Of a DNA stretch of 64,000 nucleotides, positions 8,028-15,367 are shown one piece after another. The number at the start of each line of letters is the position of its first letter. The stretch's first letter is position 1. Made by a program: the position numbers and the translations under genes. Location: the NCBI GenBank assembly GCA_002790835.1, contig PFVX01000031.1, forward strand, positions 21,608 through 85,607. The letters run 5' to 3'. The DNA is from a bacterium CG_4_9_14_3_um_filter_65_15. Its GTDB lineage: Bacteria; Krumholzibacteriota; Krumholzibacteriia; LZORAL124-64-63. The notes beneath the pieces are model-generated. The model was not told the origin of the DNA. It worked only from the letters and a program-made list of their open reading frames with translations, and searched no databases.

Positions 8028-10138
8028 GGCCACACCTTTTCCATGGTCACCCTGACTGCCCGTCCCCGCAGGGGCTCGCCCGGGTTCACGTCCTGGCCCG
8101 TGGCGTATCCGTTGCCCTGCAGGTCCACCCGGATGCCCAGCCTTCCCGCCAGGCCCCGGACCTGACGGTCGCTCAGGCCGTGAAAATCCGGGCAGAAGGA
8201 TTTCTCCGCCATCTGTTGGGGTTGCCGTGGTCCCACCGTCAATTCGACCGTGGCCCCCGGCGCACAAAGAGTACCCGGGGCCGGCACCTGCTGGACAACC
8301 AGGCCTTCGCGTTCGGCGCCGGCCAGGGCAAAACCCCGGGCCCCCAGACGCTGAGCCGCCGCAGCCACGCCCAGGAACAGGACGTCAGGAACTTCGACCT
8401 GCTGCCGCGGGCTGGGCGCCTCCACCACGGCGGTCCGCGAGCCCGGCACGTCGGTCAGCCAGGCGGTCTCATTGCGGATCTCCTGGATGATGTCCCGGAA
8501 CAGGGGCGCCGCGCTCTGGGAGGCGAAATGGTAGATGCCGTGGGGTCGGTCCAGGATGGTCAGGATCACCAACCGCGGATCATCCAGGGGCACCACCCCG
8601 CCGAAACTCGCCATGTAGGCGCCCCGCGCGAAGGTCCGCCCGTCCAGACTGACCTGGGCCGTGCCGGTTTTGCCGCCGGTGGTGATCCAGTCCAGCTTGG
8701 CGTCGACGCCGGTCCCTTCCTTCACCACACGCCCCAGGGCCACGCGCAGCAACTCCGCCAATTCCGGGGCCATGACCCGCCGCAAGGCCAGCGGCGGCCC
8801 GGCTTCGATGCGTTCGCTCCCCGGGTCGGTGATGGCGCGCACCAGGCGAGGCGCGTAAAGGGTCCCGCCGTTGGCCACGGCGCACAACCCCAGCCCCAAC
8901 TGCAGCGGGGTGACGGCGATCTCCTGACCGATGGCCAGGGTGGACTTGGAGCGCCGGCTCCATTGGGATGGTTCGCGCAGGGTTCCGGACACCGTCCCCC
9001 GGTAGGGAAGGTTGGTGGGCTGGCCGAACCCGAAGGCCACCAGGTCGCGGTAGAATTCCTGATCGCTGAGATTGCCCACGGCGCGGGCGAAGTAGATGTT
9101 GGACGACTTGGTGAACGCCCGCATCAGGTTCAGGTTTCCGTACCGGTGGTGGTTCTCGTTGTCGATGGTATAGCCTTCGAAGACGGGATCGCTGCAGTCG
9201 AATACGGTGGCGGTGTCGATGGCGCTGTTGCCCAGCAGGGAAGCCATGCTGAAGACCTTGAACACCGACCCGGGCTCGTACTGGCTGATGAAGTTCCGGT
9301 TGTTCCAGACGGCCCCGTCCGGGTGGGACCCCCCGCGGGTGGGAACCAGGGGCCAACTCGCCGCAGCCAGGATGTCTCCGTTGCGGGGGTCGAGGATCAG
9401 CACCGATCCCCCCTGGGCGCCGCAGCGTTCGATCGAGGCGGCGAGCTGTTGTTCGCAGATCCCCTGCAGGGCGATGTCCACCGTCAGAGCCACATCCTGC
9501 CCCGCGACCGGCTCCTGCTGGACGATATGGCCCAGATCCCGACCACCCACCGGCGTCTTGATCAAACGCGCCACCCCGGGTTGCCCGGCCAGGTGGGAAT
9601 CCAGGCTGTACTCGAGGCCCGTGGCGACGGTGTCTCCGGCGCCGTAGCGGAAGAACCCCACCAGCGAGGCTCCCACCCCGTCGTGGGGATAGACCCGGGT
9701 GACGACGGGATCCAGGGTCACCGAGCGGTCACGGTCCAGGGCCCGCTTCTGTACCCGGCTGAGCACTACCTTCTGGTCCAGGCGCAGGAACCGGCCCTTG
9801 GCCTGCGCCAGGCGTTGTTGCAGCTCCCGGCTCGGCACGCCCAGGACTTCCCCGACCAGCGCGGCGGTCGCCGCCGCATCCGACATCAGGGATGTGGCCA
9901 CACCGACATCCCAGGTGGTCACCGATAGGGCCAGGGGGTTTCCGCTGCGATCGAGAAGGGTTCCGCGGGCGGGGTGCAGGGGGACGGTCTTGCCCCACAC
10001 CACCTGGGCGATCTGACCGTAATGGTCGTGGGCAAAGACCTGGATCTGGACGACGCGCACCGTGAGCAGGATACAAACGAACACGACCAACAGGCGCAGG
10101 GTCTGGAAGACCCGATTCCTGTCGGTCGTTCCGCTCAC
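8024..10138 (-). CDS. ftsI: Division transpeptidase FtsI/PBP3 with two C-terminal PASTA domains
   Basis: This class B penicillin-binding protein cross-links septal peptidoglycan. The 704-residue protein has one N-terminal membrane anchor (about residues 11-30), a dimerisation region, and a transpeptidase domain with the active-site SVFK tetrad in the segment PGSVFKVFSM, the SSN triad and the KTGTAQ box. After the catalytic domain come two PASTA-like repeats, beginning at EVPDVLFLG and ending near the C-terminus; such repeats bind muropeptides or beta-lactams in other proteins. The start is a GTG at 10138 overlapping the ftsL stop. Classical proteobacterial FtsI lacks PASTA modules, so this is closer to the SpoVD/PBP2X arrangement. 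Confidence 0.94.
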   Translation of the reverse strand: MSGTTDRNRVFQTLRLLVVFVCILLTVRVVQIQVFAHDHYGQIAQVVWGKTVPLHPARGTLLDRSGNPLALSVTTWDVGVATSLMSDAAATAALVGEVLGVPSRELQQRLAQAKGRFLRLDQKVVLSRVQKRALDRDRSVTLDPVVTRVYPHDGVGASLVGFFRYGAGDTVATGLEYSLDSHLAGQPGVARLIKTPVGGRDLGHIVQQEPVAGQDVALTVDIALQGICEQQLAASIERCGAQGGSVLILDPRNGDILAAASWPLVPTRGGSHPDGAVWNNRNFISQYEPGSVFKVFSMASLLGNSAIDTATVFDCSDPVFEGYTIDNENHHRYGNLNLMRAFTKSSNIYFARAVGNLSDQEFYRDLVAFGFGQPTNLPYRGTVSGTLREPSQWSRRSKSTLAIGQEIAVTPLQLGLGLCAVANGGTLYAPRLVRAITDPGSERIEAGPPLALRRVMAPELAELLRVALGRVVKEGTGVDAKLDWITTGGKTGTAQVSLDGRTFARGAYMASFGGVVPLDDPRLVILTILDRPHGIYHFASQSAAPLFRDIIQEIRNETAWLTDVPGSRTAVVEAPSPRQQVEVPDVLFLGVAAAAQRLGARGFALAGAEREGLVVQQVPAPGTLCAPGATVELTVGPRQPQQMAEKSFCPDFHGLSDRQVRGLAGRLGIRVDLQGNGYATGQDVNPGEPLRGRAVRVTMEKVWP

Positions 10139-10650
10139 GGGCGGCCGACCTCACGCGCAGCGGGAGCCAGGAAAACCATTGATCCTGCGGCCGTACCCGC
10201 CAAAGGGTCGGTGGCCGCTTCCAGGGTCTGGCCGCCGCCGAAACGCGCCAACATCCGCTGCCACAAGCCCGGATCCTCCCGGGAACTGCGGGGAGCCTGC
10301 ACCAGGACCATGCTCGGTTGCCGGGGGATTTCGAGCCCGATCTCGCGATGCGCCCGATCCTGAATGACCCGGGACGCGGTCACGGTATTCCAACGCGCCT
10401 GCAGCAAGGCGGTGCGGGCTTCGAGGAACTCGCGACGGTCTTCCAACCGGGAGACGTTCAACCGGCAGGCCACAACCTGGTTCGACACATAGACCGCCCC
10501 GGCCAGCAGCGCCACGCCCACCAGGATCAGGGGCACGGCCAGGGCCGTCCCGCGGCAAAACATGTCACGGCGCTGAGCCATGAAACCGCAGGCCAGCATA
10601 CCGGACTCGCCGGCGGAATGGGAATGGGACGGAACGCGACGGTTCATCAT
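10135..10650 (-). CDS. ftsL: FtsL-like small division protein
   Basis: FtsL is a bitopic divisome subunit that works with FtsB and FtsQ to activate FtsWI. The 171-residue product has a cytoplasmic N-terminus of about 35 residues, one clear membrane helix (GTALAVPLILVGVALLAGAVYV, split here as about residues 34-55) and then an Arg/Glu-rich coiled-coil-like stretch (LEDRREFLEAR). The C-terminal part is longer than usual. Sequence conservation in FtsL is very low, so the call depends on topology, size and position between rsmH and ftsI. The ATG at 10650 overlaps the rsmH stop. Confidence 0.75.
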   Translation of the reverse strand: MMNRRVPSHSHSAGESGMLACGFMAQRRDMFCRGTALAVPLILVGVALLAGAVYVSNQVVACRLNVSRLEDRREFLEARTALLQARWNTVTASRVIQDRAHREIGLEIPRQPSMVLVQAPRSSREDPGLWQRMLARFGGGQTLEAATDPLAGTAAGSMVFLAPAAREVGRP

Positions 10651-11585
10651 GTCCGGGACCCCTTCTTCAGTTTGCGGGCCGCACGCAACCGGGCGCTGCG
10701 GGAGCGGGGATTGCGCTGCTGCTCCTCGGCCGAGGCCTGGATCGCTTTGCGGGAAATCGGTTCGAGACTGGCCTGATGGCCGCAGGTGCAAACCATCGCT
10801 TCGGGCGGACACAGGCAGTCCCGGGTTTCACGGGCGAGGAACTTCTTGACCAGCCGGTCCTCCAGCGAGTGGTACCCGATGACCGCCAGAACACCCCCCG
10901 GAGCCAGCAGGGCCGGAGACTTGGTCAGCGCCTCCTCCAGCGCCCCGAGCTCGTCGTTGACGGCGATCCGCAGAGCCTGGAAAACCCGGCTGAGCACCGG
11001 CTCAATTTTGCGCCCGCGGGGAACGACCCTTTCGACGATCTCCCGCAGGGCGGTCGTCGTGGCCACCGGTTCAACGGCCCTGGCGGCGATCACCCGACGC
11101 GCGATGCGGCGGCTGCCCCGCTCCTCGCCGTACTTCCAGATCAGATCCGCCAGATCCCTCTCGTCGAGAGCGGCCACCAGGTCGGCGGCACTTTGTCCCC
11201 GGGTCTGATCGAATCGCAAGTCCAGGGGGCCGTCCTTGCGGTAGCTGAACCCCAGGTCCGGATCATCGAGTTGCAGGGAGCTGACTCCCAGGTCCAGCAG
11301 GATCCCATCGACGGCGGTCCAGCCGGCCTCCGCAGCCCACCGGTCCAGATGGCGGAAGGAACCGCACCGACAATGCAGGCGTGGTTGCGATTCCCGCAAG
11401 GCCGCGCAGGCGGTGCAGGCGTCCGCGGACAGGTCCAAACCAAGCACCTCGGCGCCTGCGTCGAGCAGGGCCGAGGCGTGTCCCCCGAAACCGAAGGTCC
11501 CGTCGATGAATCGCTTACCCGGCCCCGGTGCGAGGCAGTCCTGAGTCTCGACCGCCAACACCGGGGTGTGCCGGGCATCGCTCAT
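10647..11585 (-). CDS. rsmH: 16S rRNA (cytosine-1402-N4)-methyltransferase RsmH (MraW)
   Basis: RsmH methylates C1402 in the decoding centre of 16S rRNA. The 312-residue protein has the N-terminal HTPVLAVE motif, the SAM-binding FGFGGHASALL segment, DLGVSSLQLDDPDLGFSY, and the C-terminal YHSLEDRLVKKF motif, all diagnostic of the family. The ATG at 11585 overlaps the stop of the upstream STAS gene by four bases, so expression of the two is probably linked. Length and motif order match known RsmH proteins. Confidence 0.96.
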   Translation of the reverse strand: MSDARHTPVLAVETQDCLAPGPGKRFIDGTFGFGGHASALLDAGAEVLGLDLSADACTACAALRESQPRLHCRCGSFRHLDRWAAEAGWTAVDGILLDLGVSSLQLDDPDLGFSYRKDGPLDLRFDQTRGQSAADLVAALDERDLADLIWKYGEERGSRRIARRVIAARAVEPVATTTALREIVERVVPRGRKIEPVLSRVFQALRIAVNDELGALEEALTKSPALLAPGGVLAVIGYHSLEDRLVKKFLARETRDCLCPPEAMVCTCGHQASLEPISRKAIQASAEEQQRNPRSRSARLRAARKLKKGSRT

Positions 11586-11995
11586 GTTCGGGTGACATCC
11601 ATCGCCGTCGCCGGACGGCGATAGATGGCAAGCCCGGGTTCGGGCGCCCCCAATTCGCGTTCCCAGTCCTCCATGACCAGGATCGCCTTGAGGTAATCGC
11701 TCCAGTTGCGCAGATAGAGTTGGTGGCCGTACTGCTTGAGGGTCCGGTTCCAGGCCAGGAGGGGGCCCGTGCACCGGTAGTCCATATGAATCAATCCGGT
11801 ACCGTCCAGCACGATGCGGCGGCCCCGGTCACCCAGCTTGAGCGCGATCCTGCCCAGCATGGCGTCGAGGCCGGGGCGATCCAGGATGCCCGAGAGAGAG
11901 ACCCACACAGTCCTGTCCCTGTGCGTGATCTCCATATCCAGCGTGCTGCGTGCGGCATCCTGCCTCGCGGACTGCTGGGTGCTCTCTCTCGGCAT
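11582..11995 (-). CDS. STAS-domain protein inserted between mraZ and rsmH
   Basis: The 137-residue protein begins with a polar leader of about 20 residues, then a STAS-type alternation of strands and helices: MEITHRDRTVWVSLSGIL, a helix, IVLDGTGLIHMDYRCTG, and a final strand region. STAS proteins act as anti-anti-sigma factors or as subunits such as MlaB. In phosphorylated STAS proteins a DS-x-G segment holds the target serine; here the aligned segment reads DYRCTG, so the serine is replaced by tyrosine and classical partner-switch phosphorylation is unlikely. The ATG at 11995 follows GGGAAGGATC. The gene is 156 nt after mraZ and overlaps rsmH, so it is a co-transcribed dcw member of unknown function. 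Confidence 0.75.
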   Translation of the reverse strand: MPRESTQQSARQDAARSTLDMEITHRDRTVWVSLSGILDRPGLDAMLGRIALKLGDRGRRIVLDGTGLIHMDYRCTGPLLAWNRTLKQYGHQLYLRNWSDYLKAILVMEDWERELGAPEPGLAIYRRPATAMDVTRT

Positions 11996-12062
11996 GGCGG
12001 GATCCTTCCCTGGCTCGGCCCCTCCGTGGGCACGGATCTCATGGCGTGGTCGCGATAGGGTC

Positions 12063-12102
12063 CCCGGGCGGGCGCCGGTCCTTCGGCGCCCCGTCGCCCG
12101 GG
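12063..12102 (-). other. Strong GC-rich stem-loop between mraZ and the STAS gene
   Basis: The spacer between mraZ and the STAS gene holds an imperfect palindrome: outer arms CCCGGGC/GCCCGGG, inner arms GGGCGCCG/CGGCGCCC, a four-base bulge on one side and a six-base loop. That gives about 15 G-C-rich pairs. No U-run follows on the minus strand, so it is not a standard intrinsic terminator. It could be an RNA stability or processing element that separates mraZ expression from the rest of the cluster; that role is an inference. Confidence 0.6.
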
Positions 12103-12151
12103 ATTCTCCGGTCGGCCTCCGTGCCGCCGGCTTCCATCCGCCGCCTCCCAG

Positions 12152-12637
12152 CTAGCGGAAGAATTCGTTGGTCAGGTCCTCGCTCACGTCCAAGGGGCTC
12201 TCCCCCACGTCGGGCAAGGCCTCGGGCGCCCACAGCTCCATGTAATTCCCCACGCCGATGACGATGACCTTGCGGTCGATCCCGGCGGAAACGAGATAGC
12301 GGGAAGGAACCGCGATGCGGCCCTGGCTATCGGGGGTCACCTCATGGCTGTTGCGGGACATCATGCGCTTGAAACGGCGCTGCTCGGCGCCGGCCGGCCC
12401 CGCCTGGGTGCGGTTGAAGCTCTCCAGCCACACTGGATACGGCATCAGGGCCAAAGCCCCGTCGGGACCCAGGGTGATCATGTACTTCTCGTCCTCGGGC
12501 CCAGGCATGGTCCGCCGAAAGCGGAAGGGCAGGTTGAACCGGCCCTTGGCGTCGATTGCACGCTCGTACTCCGAATTGAAGTTGTAGGCTTGCGTGCTCA
12601 CTTGCCCTGCCTCTTCGAAGTGATCCATGCTCTCCAT
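12152..12637 (-). CDS. mraZ: Transcriptional regulator MraZ
   Basis: MraZ is a ring-forming DNA-binding protein of the SpoVT-AbrB fold that controls the dcw promoter. The protein is up to 161 residues, with two AbrB-like repeats: SEYERAIDAKGRFNLPFRFR and, in the second half, DSQGRIAVPSRYL. Its downstream neighbours rsmH and ftsL are the usual ones apart from the inserted STAS gene. Three starts are possible: ATG 12637, ATG 12628 and GTG 12601. The GTG has AGGCAGGG upstream and gives 149 residues, close to the family norm, so it may be the true start. Repeats matching MraZ boxes lie at its own promoter. Confidence 0.94.
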   Translation of the reverse strand: MESMDHFEEAGQVSTQAYNFNSEYERAIDAKGRFNLPFRFRRTMPGPEDEKYMITLGPDGALALMPYPVWLESFNRTQAGPAGAEQRRFKRMMSRNSHEVTPDSQGRIAVPSRYLVSAGIDRKVIVIGVGNYMELWAPEALPDVGESPLDVSEDLTNEFFR

Positions 12638-12730
12638 ACCGGGCCGGGAAGGAATTTGGCGGGATCTTTATCCGTCCCTGGAAAGTGCGCCGCTCCTGCG
12701 GCCACCCGCCAATCCCTGGTCGATCGTCAT

Positions 12731-12760
12731 TTTCACCACTTTTCACCACTGCCAACCACC
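12731..12760 (-). promoter_or_regulatory. Triple MraZ-box operator
   Basis: Three direct repeats in exact 10-bp register occur just downstream of the mraZ -10 element. On the minus strand they read GTGGTTGGCA, GTGGTGAAAA, GTGGTGAAAA. Known MraZ operators consist of three or four short G-rich boxes (TGGGN in E. coli, AAAGTG-type in mollicutes) at 10-bp spacing. Spacing, number and position over the transcription start therefore fit autoregulation by MraZ. Confidence 0.8.
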
Positions 12761-12762
12761 GG

Positions 12763-12792
12763 ACTATAGCCTTCCCCCACCAGGGCGGTCAA
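12763..12792 (-). promoter_or_regulatory. Sigma70-type promoter of the dcw cluster
   Basis: On the minus strand TTGACC (12792-12787) and TATAGT (12768-12763) are separated by 18 bp. The predicted transcription start lies near 12756, inside the MraZ-box repeats. The DNA upstream of the -35 element is A/T-rich, unlike the rest of the window, and could serve as an UP element. A 6-bp inverted repeat CACGAT/ATCGTG (12803-12808 and 12835-12840) lies in that A/T-rich stretch. Confidence 0.75.
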
Positions 12793-12962
12793 GCCTCTTT
12801 TTCACGATTTGTCGATTATTTCGCATTATTTTTCATCGTGTTGCAATAAAAGAGGTTATGCGGAAATCCGGAGTGCTGAACGGCGGGTGGGGAAAAAAGG
12901 TGAGGCTACGGTCTCATGGGGATGTTCAGGGGCATTTCCCCCCGATAACCATCAGGCGGAGC
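12793..12962. other. Non-coding part of the 325-bp gap upstream of mraZ
   Basis: The gap between mraZ and the flippase gene (12638-12962) contains the mraZ leader, the MraZ boxes, the promoter, an A/T-rich tract and the candidate flippase terminator. Short open frames here lack a convincing ribosome site or any family resemblance, so I see no gene in this stretch. Confidence 0.6.
12893..12916 (-). terminator. Weak candidate terminator after the flippase gene
   Basis: About 46 nt beyond the flippase stop the minus strand reads TGAG-N8-CTCA followed by CC and six T residues. The stem is only four or five pairs with a mismatch, so its strength is doubtful, but it is the only stem-plus-U-run between the glycan operon and the dcw promoter. 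Confidence 0.35.
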
Positions 12963-14279
12963 TCAGGAGGTGCGTTTTCCCAGGATCAGATCAGCCAGGG
13001 ACAGGTCCCCGGACCGCAGGAAACGGGTGAGCATCAGGATCGTCCCGCAGGCGTAGGCCAGGCTGCTGGACCACCCCGCGCCCACGGCGCCGTACCGGGG
13101 AATGAGCCAGAGACCCAACCCGATATTCAGGAGCAGGGTGATCAGGCTGGCCTGGGTGTTCCAGTGCGGACGCCCCCGGCCGATGAAGTCGCCCGCCAGG
13201 ACCGTTCCGGGCGCAAAGGCCACGATGCCCGGCAACAGGGCGCGCAGGGCGCCGGCCGACGAGGCATAGGCGCCCCCCGCGAGCAACGGCAGCAGGGGGC
13301 CGGCCAGGAAGTACAGAGGCAGCCCGGCCAGAAGCGTCACCGCGAAACCCCACCGGACCGCGCGCAGGGAATCGGCATCCCGGTCCGTGCTGGATCCCGC
13401 AGCTGCGGCGCTGTGCACCAGCAGGGGTGTCAGGGCGCCCGGCAACAGCCACAGCATCTCCCCGAAATACACGGCCACCGAGTACACCCCCACCTCGGCG
13501 GCCCCGTGGAAGTGTTCCAACAAACCCTGATCCAGGCGCAACAACAGGAAGTAGGCCACCGCCGACAGTTGTCCCAGCCATCCCTGACGGGCCAGAAGCC
13601 CGGCCAAACGGAGCGGTGTCGCGGTCTCGGGGAGGTCGGGCCCCGCTTGCGCGCCCTCGGCCTTGGGCGACCGGCGACGCCGGATCTCGGTCACCGTCAC
13701 CAGCACCAAGGCGATACCACCGAGGACCTGGGCGACGGCCACCAACCCCACGGCGCCACTCAGATTCAGGGTTCCGAGCAGGATCAACACCCCGACCAGC
13801 AACAGGTGGAAGACCGCGCGGAAACCGTTGATCACCGCTCCGACCACCAGTCGGCCGCAGGCCAGGAGGTCGTAGGAGAAGATCTCGAACAGCAGGATGC
13901 CCAGCACCGCAACGGCCACCACGAAACCCAGACCCGTCGGCCAGCCCAGGTGGTCAGCCAGGAAGCGGGCCGGTCCCGCGGTCGAGGTGAACGCGGCCAG
14001 GATGCTCAGCACGGCCACGGCGGCGCCGACCCACAGGATCTGCGCCTCCCAAATCCTGCGGGCCGGGATAATCGTGCGCCGCAAGTGGGGCACCGCCGCA
14101 AGACCCTGCCCCCCCGCCAGCACGGACGCCACCAGCAAACCCACCGCAACGGTGAGACTGTAGTGCCCCTGCCCCACCGGCCCCAGCCGCGTGGCCACGA
14201 GCAGAACTACCGCGGCGTTGGCCGCCACCTGGATCAAACGGCTGGCCAGGATGCGGGCTCCGGGCGCAAGGAGTTTCAT
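12963..14279 (-). CDS. Wzx-like polysaccharide/lipid-linked oligosaccharide flippase
   Basis: The 438-residue protein is almost wholly hydrophobic, with roughly twelve membrane helices in two halves. It starts ARILASRLIQVAANAAVVLLVATRLGPVGQGHYSL, split here as residues 8-42, a pattern typical of MOP/MVF-superfamily polysaccharide exporters that flip undecaprenyl-linked glycans outward. It is the last gene of a tightly overlapping eight-gene set of sugar-nucleotide and glycosyltransferase genes; its ATG overlaps the upstream acyltransferase stop (ATGA). The MurJ branch is a formal alternative, but the context points to a dedicated glycan exporter. Confidence 0.82.
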   Translation of the reverse strand: MKLLAPGARILASRLIQVAANAAVVLLVATRLGPVGQGHYSLTVAVGLLVASVLAGGQGLAAVPHLRRTIIPARRIWEAQILWVGAAVAVLSILAAFTSTAGPARFLADHLGWPTGLGFVVAVAVLGILLFEIFSYDLLACGRLVVGAVINGFRAVFHLLLVGVLILLGTLNLSGAVGLVAVAQVLGGIALVLVTVTEIRRRRSPKAEGAQAGPDLPETATPLRLAGLLARQGWLGQLSAVAYFLLLRLDQGLLEHFHGAAEVGVYSVAVYFGEMLWLLPGALTPLLVHSAAAAGSSTDRDADSLRAVRWGFAVTLLAGLPLYFLAGPLLPLLAGGAYASSAGALRALLPGIVAFAPGTVLAGDFIGRGRPHWNTQASLITLLLNIGLGLWLIPRYGAVGAGWSSSLAYACGTILMLTRFLRSGDLSLADLILGKRTS

Positions 14280-15367
14280 GGGCGTTCCGGCTCCCTGTCA
14301 TGCCAGCGATTGGCCTGCTCGCCGCGCTTGCGGAGCCGGTCCCGAACCTGTTCGGCAAACTTCAGGGCCGCTCCCCTGCTGGTGTAGAAACCCCGCAACT
14401 GGAGTTCGGCGCCGAAGGACTTCTTGAAACCCAGAAGGGAGCCGGCCACTTCGCTGGCCCCCAGGTCCAACCACCGGGCGCCCCGCTCACACGCGGCGGA
14501 CAGATCCCCCCAGATGCACAGGGTGGACGGGAAATGGGTGCGCGCCAGGGCGGGATCCGTCACCCCGGCCCACGCCAGGACCCGGTCGCCCAGATGCAGG
14601 TTCAGGTGGGCGCCGATGACTTCTCCCTCGAGGGTCGCGCAGGTCAGGAACGCTTCGCCCACTTGGTCGGCAAGGCCGCTTCCGCGCAGAAGACCCTGCA
14701 TGAAGGCCTCGGGAACCGGTTCGATCCCCCAGTGGGCGGCAGCCTTGCGATAAAGGGGATAAAAGCGGCTCAGGTCCTGCGGATCGTTCGTGACGAACAC
14801 CTCGGCCCCGCGCCGCAGCCCGCGGTTCCGTTCGTTGCGTTTGGTCTTCGCCATGCGTTCGCGGTCCACCCGCTCCAGCCCGCCGTCCAGGGAGATCGCC
14901 GCCGTGGAAATCTCCCGGCGGCTCCAGCCACCGAGCCCGCACACCCGGGACCCGAACTCCTGTTCGTGGGCGGGGCAGAGCGCCAGGCCAAGCGTGGTCA
15001 ACGGCCCGCGGCGCTCGCGGGCGAAGCGTTCGAATAGGAGCAGGAAAAGCCGGGCGCGGAGCGCGGGATCCAGGGAGTCGAGGACGAGCGGACCGCCCGA
15101 GGTGCCGTCCAGACTGCTGTCCAGATGCAGGATCGGGCCCTTGCGCCGCGCCACCGCGGCCAGGCCGGCCACCAGCCGGTCTCCCCGGCGCACCGTCAGG
15201 ACAACCAGGCGGGCGCCCCGGTAGTGACGCCGCGCGCACAGCAACCAATGGGCGGTCTGGGTGTATTCGGCGGTCGCGCACCCCCGCACCAGATCGTCCC
15301 AGTCCTGCGGCAATTCCGCGGACCGGTCGAGGGTCTCACTGGTCTGGGCAGCGGCGGAAGTCATCAT
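14276..15367 (-). CDS. GNAT-fold acyltransferase of the BioF2/FemAB-like group
   Basis: The 363-residue soluble protein has the double-GNAT layout of the CelD/BcsL and FemAB-like families. An N-terminal half contains YTQTAHWLLCARRHYRG and the C-terminal half contains FLTCATLEGEVIGAHLNLHLGDRVLAWAGVTDP (read as two blocks), ending in ASEVAGSLLGFKKSFGAE, which is typical of BioF2-like acyltransferases. No signal peptide is seen. Sitting between a DegT aminotransferase and a flippase, it may acylate an amino sugar made by the aminotransferase; the substrate is not known. The start codon overlaps the aminotransferase stop. Confidence 0.75.
   Translation of the reverse strand: MMTSAAAQTSETLDRSAELPQDWDDLVRGCATAEYTQTAHWLLCARRHYRGARLVVLTVRRGDRLVAGLAAVARRKGPILHLDSSLDGTSGGPLVLDSLDPALRARLFLLLFERFARERRGPLTTLGLALCPAHEQEFGSRVCGLGGWSRREISTAAISLDGGLERVDRERMAKTKRNERNRGLRRGAEVFVTNDPQDLSRFYPLYRKAAAHWGIEPVPEAFMQGLLRGSGLADQVGEAFLTCATLEGEVIGAHLNLHLGDRVLAWAGVTDPALARTHFPSTLCIWGDLSAACERGARWLDLGASEVAGSLLGFKKSFGAELQLRGFYTSRGAALKFAEQVRDRLRKRGEQANRWHDREPERP

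Noticed and set aside
9207..9647. Short plus-strand open frames within the ftsI and Mur ligase genes
   Set aside because: They overlap essential genes on the other strand over their full length and show no ribosome site or conserved motif.
11582..11995. Classical anti-anti-sigma factor regulated by the HDOD-PP2C phosphatase at 55211-56920
   Set aside because: The phosphorylatable serine of the STAS motif is a tyrosine here and no anti-sigma kinase gene is adjacent, so a standard partner switch is not supported.
12963..14279. The flippase being MurJ, as part of the dcw cluster
   Set aside because: It belongs to the glycan operon by overlap with the upstream gene, is separated from mraZ by a promoter region, and lacks obvious MurJ-specific charged motifs.
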